From positions 1-42,654 of the forward strand of contig NZ_JAACFS010000048.1 of NCBI RefSeq assembly GCF_029051645.1: a stretch of DNA of 42,654 nt, written 5' to 3'. Origin of the DNA: Bradyrhizobium sp. CSA112. GTDB lineage: Bacteria; Pseudomonadota; Alphaproteobacteria; Rhizobiales; Xanthobacteraceae. Shown piece after piece: positions 14,295 through 22,233 of the stretch. The position numbers were made by a program, and so were the translations under genes. How positions within the stretch are numbered: the first letter of the stretch is position 1; every line of letters starts with the position of its first letter. The notes beneath the pieces are model-generated. The model saw only the letters and a program-made list of their open reading frames with translations, was not told the DNA's origin and ran no database searches.

Positions 14295-15499
14295 CAATTC
14301 GGTGGCCGCTTGCCAGCCGTCCAGATCAGCCGGCAATCTGATGACACTGGGCAGACGGCCTTCTCGCGCCCGCCGGCCCCGAACGGCGATTGCGTGAGAT
14401 GATAAAGCAGAAAGAACTCGGCCTGCCGGTTGATTCCCAATTTGAGCATGATGCGCTTGGTGTAGGTTCTTACCGTTGCCTCGGTCAACCGCAGGTCGGC
14501 GCCGATATCGCGTGGACATTGGAATTGGAGAATCTTGGCGATGATTCTCTCTTCGGCCCAGTTCAAGCCGAACGCGGATGCAATACGGTGTGCCCCCAGC
14601 GCTTCATCGAATTGCGGCACGACGATCAACGCCTTGCCCGCGTCCCAATGCGTTGGTGCGGCCCCGATCTTGGCGAAGGCAAACTGCTGGCGCTCCGTCG
14701 AGAGAGGCACAGTTGTGTTCAGCCAGACCTGGCCGGGTCGCGGGACCAACGCCTCCCGGATCGCCTCCCTCAAGCTCTCGGTTACCGGTCCGTTGCCCGC
14801 GAGCCTGCCGCCATCTATTTTGAGAAGTTCGCCCTTTGCCAGCAGCGCTTGTCCACCATGGTTGATCCCGTGAACATGCAGGCCTTCGTCCACGACGAGG
14901 GCGGGAAAGGCCAGTTTTTCCAGCCAGATTTCTGCGTCCAGATGTCGATCAGACGATCGCTGCGCAAGGGAATGAGCCGTCTCCCATACCGTACGCACCG
15001 CACGCGCGAGACAGGGAATTTCGGCCCGAGCCAATGCAGCCTGCCGCCATCCTGCTACAAATACCACGGTTGATCTGTCACGGGAGGCGAACCTCCCGAT
15101 GACGGAATGACTATTTATTCCTGGCTCGGGGCCAATCAATTTCCGTACAAAAGTAGTACGCGCGTTGACAGGTTCGAGAAGGGCGCAGTCTGTACCAGCG
15201 CCCTTGCGGGCAATGCGCGCGACGGTATCGCTGCATGACGGATCGACTGTGGCGTGTCCGATCCGGACCTCTTTAAGCTCCGACTCGCTCGTGCGAGACA
15301 TGACCGCAACATAGCAACTGTTGCACTCGAAAAGCTCGGCAACAGCCTTGCCAAAATATTCCATCGCCCGCTGGTTGGGACCTTGCTCGATAGATCCCGC
15401 TATCTGAGGGTCTTCGGCGTTCCGAGACTCGCCGCCCTCAGCATCATCAAAGCGAAATCCGCTATGCCTGAGAGGTAGTGCTTTGCTGTTCTCATGCAT
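14294..15499 (-). CDS. LuxR-type transcriptional regulator with a large N-terminal sensory region
   Basis: A 401-residue protein. The C-terminal region (about 310-368) holds a LuxR/GerE-like helix-turn-helix: LNWAEERIIAKILQ, then LTEATVRTYTKRIMLKLGI, in which the second half matches the recognition helix and following turn. The first 300 residues show no receiver phosphorylation signature and no clear autoinducer-binding domain. They contain cysteines in ELFECNSCYVAVM and may be GAF- or PAS-like. The start at 15499 follows a perfect GGAGG by 5 bases. It lies 44 bases after the HlyD adaptor gene and overlaps the M23 peptidase gene, so it is part of the cassette and probably regulates it. The signal sensed is unknown. 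Confidence 0.78.
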   Translation of the reverse strand: MHENSKALPLRHSGFRFDDAEGGESRNAEDPQIAGSIEQGPNQRAMEYFGKAVAELFECNSCYVAVMSRTSESELKEVRIGHATVDPSCSDTVARIARKGAGTDCALLEPVNARTTFVRKLIGPEPGINSHSVIGRFASRDRSTVVFVAGWRQAALARAEIPCLARAVRTVWETAHSLAQRSSDRHLDAEIWLEKLAFPALVVDEGLHVHGINHGGQALLAKGELLKIDGGRLAGNGPVTESLREAIREALVPRPGQVWLNTTVPLSTERQQFAFAKIGAAPTHWDAGKALIVVPQFDEALGAHRIASAFGLNWAEERIIAKILQFQCPRDIGADLRLTEATVRTYTKRIMLKLGINRQAEFFLLYHLTQSPFGAGGREKAVCPVSSDCRLIWTAGKRPPN

Positions 15500-15543
15500 G
15501 GGCGCCTCCCGCAAGAGTATGCGGCCGGACTGATGCCGGCGTC

Positions 15544-16881
15544 CTAACGCTCCTTAAACGCGCGGTTGATGCGCAGTTCCATCGGCTGCATCAAATATTC
15601 CGCGAAGGTTCTTTCGCCCGTCTCGATAAATATCTCAACGGGCATTCCAGGCAGCAATGACGGAAGATACGAGGCCGTCGGCGCGTTGATATCAAGCTCG
15701 ACTTCCGCCATGTAAGATGTGACGCCGCTCTTGGCGTCGGTCAGTGCGTCTGCCGCTACGGCGACGACCTTTCCATCGAGCATCGGCCGACGACGAATAT
15801 TCAGCGCGTGAACACGCACGCGCGCGCCCTGTCCGGCATAGACCTCTTCCCGATCCATTGGCTTCAATGCTGCCTCGATGACGAGCCGATCTTCCGTCGG
15901 AACGATTTCCAGGAGAGTTTCGCGTGGTGCAAGCACGGCATGGAGATCTCTGCTGTTGAGGCCGACGATCTTTCCACTCTCGGGGGCACGCAATTCAGAC
16001 CGGTCAAGCTGATCGCGCAAAGCGGCAATTCGATGTCGGAGATCCCCAATCTCCTCGCTCGTCGCATGCCGCTGCTTCGCTATCTCCTGATTTTGATTGA
16101 AGCCCAGTTGTCGACGCCTGTCCTCGAGTTCCGCCATTTTGCCCCGCTTCTCCGCGACCGATGCCGAGTTCCGGGCAATCTGTCCGCTGGCCTCGGCTTC
16201 GGCCCGTTTCAGGGCCAATACGCGCGGCTTTCGAGCGAGGCCCTTTGACAGCAGGTAGCTTGTGTCAGCTATTTCTTCCTGCAAAAGCTTGAGTTGTCTC
16301 TCGACACCCTCGGTGTTGCTCTCGAGGCCGCGGATCGAGTCAGTCAGTTGCAGCATCTGCTGGTCGATCATTTTGCGTTCATTCTCGATTGCGGCCAGTC
16401 GCGCCGCAAACTCGGCTGCCTGGGTTTGCATGGCAATGCGCGCGGACGCGTTGCTCGCGTTCCTGTTCAGCTCATCGGGAAACACAATCGATTTCACGAG
16501 GGCCTGTTCCGCCGCCAGCCGCGCCTCCATCGCCAGAGCAGCAAAATACTTTGTCTCGAACGAGCCCAGGGCAGCTTCGATCTGGGTAGTGTCGAGCTGC
16601 GCTATGAGCTGACCCGCCTGGACGTGATCGTTTTCCCTGACGTGGATTGATTTCACTATTCCCCCTTCGAGGTGCTGGACTGCCTTGCGCTTCGAATGAA
16701 CCTTTATGACACCTGGCGCCACAACCGCGCCGCGCAGCGGAATCGTCGTGGCCCATACGCCGAAGCCGCAGAATTGCAGAACGAGCAGCACACATCCCCA
16801 TCCTATGATCCGCCGCATGTCGGATCGCGGCCGCTCCTTGCGGAAAACGGCAACAGCGCGATGCTGACCGCCCTCAGTCAT
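15544..16881 (-). CDS. HlyD-family type I secretion adaptor (membrane fusion protein)
   Basis: A 445-residue periplasmic adaptor. A short cytoplasmic N-terminus leads to one membrane segment (about 26-45, WGCVLLVLQFCGFGVWATT). Then comes the biotinyl/lipoyl-like half-motif HLEGGIVKSIHVRENDHVQAGQ, a long alpha-helical hairpin (about 100-290, rich in Glu, Lys, Leu and Gln) and the closing half-motif LRAPESGKIVGL. The HlyD C-terminal LPGMPVEIFIETGERTFAEYLMQP, where PrtE/HlyD adaptors end, is present. It would join the ABC transporter to an outer-membrane TolC-type channel, which is not in the window. Its ATG overlaps the ABC transporter stop by 4 bases. Confidence 0.95.
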   Translation of the reverse strand: MTEGGQHRAVAVFRKERPRSDMRRIIGWGCVLLVLQFCGFGVWATTIPLRGAVVAPGVIKVHSKRKAVQHLEGGIVKSIHVRENDHVQAGQLIAQLDTTQIEAALGSFETKYFAALAMEARLAAEQALVKSIVFPDELNRNASNASARIAMQTQAAEFAARLAAIENERKMIDQQMLQLTDSIRGLESNTEGVERQLKLLQEEIADTSYLLSKGLARKPRVLALKRAEAEASGQIARNSASVAEKRGKMAELEDRRRQLGFNQNQEIAKQRHATSEEIGDLRHRIAALRDQLDRSELRAPESGKIVGLNSRDLHAVLAPRETLLEIVPTEDRLVIEAALKPMDREEVYAGQGARVRVHALNIRRRPMLDGKVVAVAADALTDAKSGVTSYMAEVELDINAPTASYLPSLLPGMPVEIFIETGERTFAEYLMQPMELRINRAFKER

Positions 16882-18647
16882 TGAACCGGTCCCCTCGCAG
16901 CCAGTTTCTGCGGTTCCGGATTATGCCGGACGACGTGCGGCTTCGGCACGGATGAATTGACAGGCAGGCGGAGAACTTCAGCAGGTGGCCCGAACGCGAG
17001 CTGCGCACCATCCCTCAAAAGGAGTACTGCATCCGCGATGGTCAATAGCCGGGGTCGATGGGTGACAATCACCACCGCCGCGCCGCGCGCTTTCGCCCGC
17101 TCAATGGCGGAACACAAAGCTTCCTCGCCTTCCGGATCGAGATTGGCGTTTGGTTCATCCAGCAGGATCAATTTTCGATCGCCGAAGAACGCCCGGGCAA
17201 GGCCGATCCGCTGGCGCTGCCCACCGGAAAGCTTGTTACCGTCGCGCCCTATTTCGGTCTGGTAACCGGCTGGCAGAGACAGGATCATCTCATGCGCCTG
17301 CGCGAGCATGGCTGCGGCAACGATGTCCTCGTCCCGCGCATGTTCGTCAAAGCCGGCGATGGCTTCGGCCACGGTGCCGCCCAGAAGCTGCACGTCCTGA
17401 GGAAGATAGCCGACAAACTGGCCGAGCTGATCGGGGTCCCAGTCATGCAGGGCTGCATCGTCCAGCCGGATCGTGCCGCTGCTCGGTCGTTCCAGCCCCG
17501 CCATCAGGCGCAGCAAGGTCGATTTTCCAGCGCCGGTCGGGCCAATAACGACAACGATCCTGGAGGGCAGGCATCCAAACGTGATGCCCGCGAGGATCGG
17601 GCGCTGCGCCGTGGCCATCCGGTAAGTCACCCGCATCACTTCAATGCTGCCGGATGGGGACGGCAGCAGCGTACGCCTCGCTCGAACAAGCATCGGAGCC
17701 GCAGCCGCCTGAACTTGTACCCACGCCTCGTGTGCCGATGCCAATGCGCGCCATGCCGAGATGAGGCCTTCCATCGGCTGCAGCGTACGGGCAATCAGGA
17801 TCGCACTCGCAATCAGGCTGCCAGCCAGCACCTCGCTCTGAAGCACGAGCCAGGCGCCTGCGCCGATCGCGGCGACCTGCAGAATTGTTCGCACCATGCG
17901 CGCCGCGGATGCGATCGCGGACACCCGCTCGCTGCCCCGGACGACCGGGCACAACGCCTGGTCATTGAGATCCATGAATTCGCGAATGGCACCTCGGGTC
18001 CAACCCATTGCCCGCACGAGGCCGGAATGCCGGACGATACCGTCGAGAGTGGCCTGCGTCCGCAGCGCGGCTTCCGACGCCTGCGCGACTTCCGTGCGCG
18101 CGACCCAGCGGCTGGCGATGCCCATGACCAGCAGAATTACCGCTCCGATCAGTGCGATGACGCCGTACCATGGGTGCATAAGAAACAGAATGAAAATGAA
18201 CGCCGGCAGGAAGGGAGCGTCAATCAGCGCTGCGACCGTCCCGCTCGAAAGGAAAGTCCGCAACTCGCGAACCCTGACGAGATCATGCGTTCTGCCGTCG
18301 CCGCGCCTCGCAACGTCTACAATGGTGCTTTCGAGAACAATAGGCGCGACACAGCGCTCAAACCCGACTGCAAACCGGCTAAGTAGCCGGCTGCGAAGAA
18401 CATCGAACATGGCGCTGAAGACGAGCGCGCCCGCGGCGATGATGGTGAGGCCAACGAGGGTCTCAACGCTGCCGCTAGTGATGACCCGATCGAACACTTC
18501 GATTGCGTAGAAGGGAACGACAAGGAGAAGTATGTTCAAGGACATGCTGAAGGCGACGACCCACACAAATGCGGATCGTCCCGGAATCAATCCAAGCAGC
18601 GATCGTGCAGCGGACGCTGGGATCTCACGACGGTTACGCGAATACAT
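16878..18647 (-). CDS. Type I secretion ABC transporter (PrtD-like permease/ATPase)
   Basis: A 589-residue fused permease and ATPase. The membrane domain (about 25-310) contains hydrophobic spans such as FVWVVAFSMSLNILLLVVPF. The ATPase domain has Walker A GPTGAGKST (369-377), signature LSGGQRQR (473-480), Walker B LILLDEP (493-499) and a switch His in VIVTHR. No N-terminal C39 peptidase or C39-like domain is present, which places it with the PrtD/AprD group that exports RTX proteins without cleavage. The RTX gene directly upstream (86 bases) is the obvious substrate. The downstream adaptor overlaps it. Confidence 0.95.
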   Translation of the reverse strand: MYSRNRREIPASAARSLLGLIPGRSAFVWVVAFSMSLNILLLVVPFYAIEVFDRVITSGSVETLVGLTIIAAGALVFSAMFDVLRSRLLSRFAVGFERCVAPIVLESTIVDVARRGDGRTHDLVRVRELRTFLSSGTVAALIDAPFLPAFIFILFLMHPWYGVIALIGAVILLVMGIASRWVARTEVAQASEAALRTQATLDGIVRHSGLVRAMGWTRGAIREFMDLNDQALCPVVRGSERVSAIASAARMVRTILQVAAIGAGAWLVLQSEVLAGSLIASAILIARTLQPMEGLISAWRALASAHEAWVQVQAAAAPMLVRARRTLLPSPSGSIEVMRVTYRMATAQRPILAGITFGCLPSRIVVVIGPTGAGKSTLLRLMAGLERPSSGTIRLDDAALHDWDPDQLGQFVGYLPQDVQLLGGTVAEAIAGFDEHARDEDIVAAAMLAQAHEMILSLPAGYQTEIGRDGNKLSGGQRQRIGLARAFFGDRKLILLDEPNANLDPEGEEALCSAIERAKARGAAVVIVTHRPRLLTIADAVLLLRDGAQLAFGPPAEVLRLPVNSSVPKPHVVRHNPEPQKLAARGPVQ

Positions 18648-18732
18648 GACCGGCCGGCACTATTACTGACTGAAGTATTGCAAAGAGGCAGGAGCGGGGC
18701 GGCTGCCGGGCCGCCCCGCTGAAGTTGTGGAG

Positions 18733-20037
18733 TTATACGACCTCGATAGCCGCGTAACCCGCAGCAGCGTTGATGTCGTCGATCGATTCGAATTCCGTTC
18801 CGACGCCACCCGAAACGCCGGTGAGCGTGATGGTGCCGAAGCCGAAATCGAGCACCGTGTTGGTCCCGTCGTCATCCACCACGATGGTGGCCGGATCAAA
18901 CGCCGGATCGGCATCGACATTAACCTCATCGCCATCAGCAAAGCTCAGGTCAGCAACTTCATCGTCACCGAAGTTGGTGGCCGTGTTGTCACCGAAATTG
19001 TGGTCATCGGAGCCTCCAGCGCCCGTCAGCATATCGTTGCCGACGCCACCGTCGAGGACATCGGCGCCATTGCCGCCGTCCAACTCATCGTCGCCCGCGC
19101 CGCCGTTGAGGGTGTCGTCGCCGGCATTACCGAAGAGGGTATCGTCTCCGTCTCCGCCATTGATCACATCGACATCGGCACCGCCGGCGAGCGTGTCGTC
19201 TCCGGCATCGCCGTCCAGCGTATCGTCGCCCGCTCCGCCACTGAGGTCGTCCGCGCCTTCGCCGCCGGACATCGTGTCGTTGCCGGCACCACCGGTCATG
19301 GTGTCGTCGCCGTCATCGCCGGACATGGTATCGTCGCCGCCACCGCCGGCCATGACGTCCGCATCGTTGCCGCCGCTCATCGTGTCGTTGCCGCCTTCGC
19401 CGCTGAGCGTATCGTTGCCGGCACCGCCGTTCAGCGTGTCCTCGCCGTTTCCGCCATTCAGCGTGTCGTCCCCGAGACCGCCATTCAGCGTGTCCATGCC
19501 CCCATTGCCGTTCAGGGTATCGTCGCCGAGACCGCCGCTCAGCGTGTCATCGCCCTCGTTGCCCGACAGGTCGTCATCACCGGCGCCGCCGTTGATGATG
19601 TCATTATCGGCACCGCCGGCGATCATGTCGTTGCCGGCATTGCCGTTCAGCGTGTCGTTTCCGGCTCCGCCATCGATGTCGTCATCGCCCGCGCCGCCAT
19701 TGACGAGGTCATCGCCTTCACCGCCGACGATCGTATCCATGCCGGCATTGCCGTTCAGCGTGTCGTTGCCGGCTCCGCCATCGATGCTGTCATCGCCCGC
19801 GCCGCCGCTGACAGTGTCATCGCCTTCACCGCCGGCGATCGTATCCATGCCGGCATTGCCGTTCAACGTGTCGTTGCCGGCGCCGCCATCGATATCGTCA
19901 TCGCCCGCACCGCCAGTGACGAGGTCATCGCCTTCCAATCCGGTAATCGTATCGTTGCCGGCCAGGCCGCTGATCTCATCAGGATCTGCCGTGCCGGGTA
20001 ATGTATCGTTGCCTGGTGTTCCGACGATAATTGCCAT
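18733..20037 (-). CDS. RTX (hemolysin-type) calcium-binding repeat protein, predicted type I secretion substrate
   Basis: A 434-residue, very acidic protein. After about 20 residues it consists of some 36 uninterrupted nine-residue repeats of the form xLxGGxGxD (about 21-344, my hand count), which in RTX proteins wind into a calcium-loaded parallel beta-roll. A 90-residue C-terminal part without repeats follows, containing FGFGTITLTGV and ending in AAIEVV, where type I secretion signals lie. There is no N-terminal signal peptide and no enzyme domain, so it may be structural: an adhesin, matrix or surface-layer component. The ATG at 20037 has GGGAG 8 bases upstream. The transporter genes follow directly on the same strand. 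Confidence 0.93.
   Translation of the reverse strand: MAIIVGTPGNDTLPGTADPDEISGLAGNDTITGLEGDDLVTGGAGDDDIDGGAGNDTLNGNAGMDTIAGGEGDDTVSGGAGDDSIDGGAGNDTLNGNAGMDTIVGGEGDDLVNGGAGDDDIDGGAGNDTLNGNAGNDMIAGGADNDIINGGAGDDDLSGNEGDDTLSGGLGDDTLNGNGGMDTLNGGLGDDTLNGGNGEDTLNGGAGNDTLSGEGGNDTMSGGNDADVMAGGGGDDTMSGDDGDDTMTGGAGNDTMSGGEGADDLSGGAGDDTLDGDAGDDTLAGGADVDVINGGDGDDTLFGNAGDDTLNGGAGDDELDGGNGADVLDGGVGNDMLTGAGGSDDHNFGDNTATNFGDDEVADLSFADGDEVNVDADPAFDPATIVVDDDGTNTVLDFGFGTITLTGVSGGVGTEFESIDDINAAAGYAAIEVV
19600..19923 (-). repeat. Three tandem 108-base units within the RTX gene
   Basis: Units at 19816-19923, 19708-19815 and 19600-19707 each encode four nonapeptides (36 residues, LVTGGAGDD DIDGGAGND and on). By hand alignment the first two differ at 12 of 108 positions; the third is more diverged. 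The near-identity at DNA level suggests recent duplication within the coding sequence. Confidence 0.85.
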
Positions 20038-20469
20038 GGTATCCGCTCCCTGAGCATGGACATCCGCAATGACGGATCGGCTTGCAGCCCGTCATGCGCG
20101 TCGCGATTTTGGTGTTGGCTCGATTCCATCACGATCGATGTTGAACTCGATCGCGGCAACCTTGGATGAAGGCGGGGCGGCATCGCAATCCCCATTTGGG
20201 GACAAAAGAAATGTCGGATGGCGAACACGGAGCGACCGGCTCACGTGTTCACTTGCAGGCATGGCCGTTAGCTATTTGCTTTTTTCGATTGCAGCCAATT
20301 GTTCCAGCACGGACGGAAACATTCGCACATATTTATTGATACCAGTTTCTTGATGACAGTTTCTTGATGCCACGAGCGCCGCGATTGGACGAACGCAGCG
20401 CGGCGTCTACCGCTCAAACGCTTGCGGCATTGATGGCCTTGAGGGATCGATCGCGAAGTACCTGCGGCT
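20038..20469. other. 432-base gap upstream of the RTX gene, no gene seen
   Basis: This gap lies between the RTX gene and the DUF1330 gene, both on the minus strand. It should contain the promoter of the secretion cassette. The only structured element I found is a tandem direct repeat at 20343-20369. The part from about 20260 to 20345 is AT-richer than the surroundings (GCTTTTTTCG, ATATTTATTG). Short reading frames here lack ribosome sites and protein-like composition. Confidence 0.5.
20343..20369. promoter_or_regulatory. Tandem direct repeat, candidate regulator site upstream of the RTX cassette
   Basis: CAGTTTCTTGATG occurs twice with a 14-base period (20343-20355 and 20357-20369), about 310 bases upstream of the RTX start. 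Direct repeats of this kind often bind regulators in tandem. The LuxR-type protein of the cassette is a candidate, but nothing in the sequence links them beyond position. Confidence 0.35.
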
Positions 20470-20772
20470 TTACGGCTGCGGGCCGTCATAGCCTTCGATG
20501 ACGATGAGATCGGCGATCGAGTGCGGCTGGCGCACCTTGATATTGGCCTGGTATTCCGGCGAATTGTAGCACGCCAGCGCTTTCTCGTAGCTGTCGAATT
20601 CGATCACGACGTTGCGCGAGCGGCTTTGGCCCTCGACCGCAGTGAACTTGCCGCCGCGCACGATGAAGCGCCCGCCGAATTTCTGGAAGATGGCCGGGTT
20701 GGCCGCCACGTAGGGCTTGTAGCCCTCCTCGTTGCTGACATCGACGCGACCGATCCAGTATCCCTTCGCCAT
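20470..20772 (-). CDS. DUF1330 family protein
   Basis: A 100-residue protein with a dimeric alpha-beta barrel pattern typical of DUF1330: KGYWIGRVDVSNEEGYKPYV at the start, FGGRFIVRGGKFTAVEG in the middle and VVIEFDSYEKALACYNSPEYQ near the end. The family has no established function. A GGGAGAGTGAG ribosome site precedes the ATG. It lies 33 bases after pyrF on the same strand and is probably the last gene of an FMN reductase-pyrF-DUF1330 transcript. Confidence 0.9.
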   Translation of the reverse strand: MAKGYWIGRVDVSNEEGYKPYVAANPAIFQKFGGRFIVRGGKFTAVEGQSRSRNVVIEFDSYEKALACYNSPEYQANIKVRQPHSIADLIVIEGYDGPQP

Positions 20773-20805
20773 CTCACTCTCCCGTTTCTTGTCTCGTTGG
20801 TTTCG

Positions 20806-21516
20806 CTACGTCAGAGCCTGTTTGATTTCCGCCTGAATGGCGTCCGCCGCCGCCTTGGGATCGGCGGCTTCCGTCACCGGGCGCCCGACCACCAGATAGT
20901 CGGCGCCGGCGGCAATTGCACGCGCCGGCGTCATGATGCGTTTCTGGTCGCCCGTGGCGGCTCCCGCGGGCCGGATGCCTGGCGTTACCAGGTTCATCTG
21001 GTGGCCGATGATCTTGCGCAGCGCCGCCGCCTCTTCCGGCGAACTGACGAGCCCATCGACGCCGAGCACCTGCGCCTGCTGCGCCCGCGCCTCGACGAGA
21101 TCGGAGACATTGAGGCGATAGCCCGCGGCATGCAGATCGCCGTCGTCATAGGAGGTCAGCACAGTGACGGCGAGAATCTTTAAGCCCGATCCGGCGCGCG
21201 CCTCGACCGCGGCCTTCATGGTCTGCGGATAGGCATGCACGGTAAGGAAGGTCGCGCCGAGTTTCGCTACGCTCTCGACGCCGCGCGCTACGGTGTTGCC
21301 GATGTCGTGCAGCTTGAGATCGACAAAGACCTTCTTGCCCGATTTCGCCAGTTGCTGCGCCAGCGGCAATCCGCCGGCGTAAGCCAGTTGATAGCCGATC
21401 TTGTAGAAGCTGACGCTGTCGCCGAGCCGCGCGATCATCGCTTCCGCTTCAGTCACTCCTGGCAAGTCGAGCGCGACGATCAGGCGGTCCTTTGCTGCGA
21501 TATCGGCTGGTTGCAT
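20806..21516 (-). CDS. pyrF: Orotidine-5'-phosphate decarboxylase
   Basis: A 236-residue enzyme of the last step of UMP synthesis. The active-site signature VFVDLKLHDIGNT contains the conserved Asp-Lys-His-Asp set. IVALDLPGVTEAEAMI at the N-terminus and VTPGIRPAG plus ADYLVVGRPVTEA at the phosphate-binding end are typical. The length matches bacterial PyrF. It begins 6 bases after the stop of the FMN reductase gene, so the two are co-transcribed. Confidence 0.97.
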   Translation of the reverse strand: MQPADIAAKDRLIVALDLPGVTEAEAMIARLGDSVSFYKIGYQLAYAGGLPLAQQLAKSGKKVFVDLKLHDIGNTVARGVESVAKLGATFLTVHAYPQTMKAAVEARAGSGLKILAVTVLTSYDDGDLHAAGYRLNVSDLVEARAQQAQVLGVDGLVSSPEEAAALRKIIGHQMNLVTPGIRPAGAATGDQKRIMTPARAIAAGADYLVVGRPVTEAADPKAAADAIQAEIKQALT

Positions 21517-21522
21517 GTCACC

Positions 21523-22101
21523 TCACATCATGCGTTGGGAAATGTCGATCAACTGCCGCACCAGCGCTTTCAGCGCCTCGGCATCAGCGGAATTCTTCAA
21601 GCGATCCATCTCGTCATAGGCGTCGTCGGCGAACGCCAGCGCGAGCTGGTTCGGGATCACCGGGGCATGGCAGGCCGAAAGGATCAGCCGCAGCGCGGCC
21701 AGCGCGCGGGCGCCGCCGAGCCGCCCGCCGGAGGCCGACGCAATTGCAAACACCCGCTCGCGAAATACTTGCCCGCGGGTCTCGTGTGCGTCCTGCACCC
21801 GGCTCACCCAGTCGATGGTGTTCTTGACCAGCGCCGGCACCGAGGAATTATATTCCGGCGTCACGATCAGGACGCCATGATGGGCCGCCATCATCCGCTT
21901 CAAATTGACCGCGTTCTTCGGCACGCCGGATTTCGCCTGCAAGTCGCCGTCATAGATCGGCAGGGGAAAGTCGGCGAGCGAGATCCGGGTGATCTCGGCG
22001 CCTTCCTGCGCCAGCGCATGCGCTGCTACCGCAGCCAGCTTCGCATTAAGCGAGCCTGATCGTAGCGATCCCGGGATCACGAGGATTTTCAGCGCGGACA
22101 T
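21523..22101 (-). CDS. NADPH-dependent FMN reductase family protein
   Basis: A 192-residue flavodoxin-like protein. The FMN-phosphate loop is IPGSLRSGSLNAKLAA (residues 9-24), followed by YDGDLQ and the TPEYNSSVPALVKNTIDWVSR motif, which marks the YieF/ChrR/AzoR-like NADPH:FMN reductase family. SASGGRLGGARAL is the second flavin-contacting loop. It would reduce quinones, azo compounds or chromate using NAD(P)H; the physiological substrate is not known. It is translated just before pyrF. Confidence 0.92.
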   Translation of the reverse strand: MSALKILVIPGSLRSGSLNAKLAAVAAHALAQEGAEITRISLADFPLPIYDGDLQAKSGVPKNAVNLKRMMAAHHGVLIVTPEYNSSVPALVKNTIDWVSRVQDAHETRGQVFRERVFAIASASGGRLGGARALAALRLILSACHAPVIPNQLALAFADDAYDEMDRLKNSADAEALKALVRQLIDISQRMM

Positions 22102-22145
22102 ATTTGAGTTCGTATTCGGGCAGACTTGCCACGCGAATACGTGGC

Positions 22146-22230
22146 GAGCATCTTCTACGAAAATGCTCTTAGCTGATAAGTTGCGCGTATTCTATTCGCA
22201 AAACCGGTACCCACTTTTGCGGAATACGCG
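22146..22230. repeat. Two hairpin-forming repeats between pmtA and the FMN reductase gene
   Basis: GAGCAT (22146-22151) pairs with ATGCTC (22163-22168). Further on, CGCGTATTC (22184-22192) pairs with GAATACGCG (22222-22230), with GCAAAA and TTTTGC as an inner stem. The GCAAAACCGGT...ACTTTTGC core is a familiar rhizobial intergenic repeat. The larger hairpin begins 4 bases after the pmtA stop and may end or stabilise that transcript. Confidence 0.7.
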
Positions 22231-22233
22231 GTA

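Noticed and set aside
18733..20037. CRISPR-like repetitive DNA
   Set aside because: The repeats are in frame with a 27-base (9-codon) period, have no unique spacers and encode RTX nonapeptides. No cas genes are present.
18727..20053. Two long plus-strand reading frames (over 420 codons each) opposite the RTX gene
   Set aside because: They arise because a 9-codon repeat rich in GGC, GAC and ACC stays open in several frames. Their products are low-complexity repeats with no ribosome site, and the minus-strand product is a textbook RTX protein.
20069..20353. 94-codon plus-strand frame in the gap upstream of the RTX gene
   Set aside because: It has no convincing ribosome site and low-quality composition, and it lies across the probable promoter region of the cassette.
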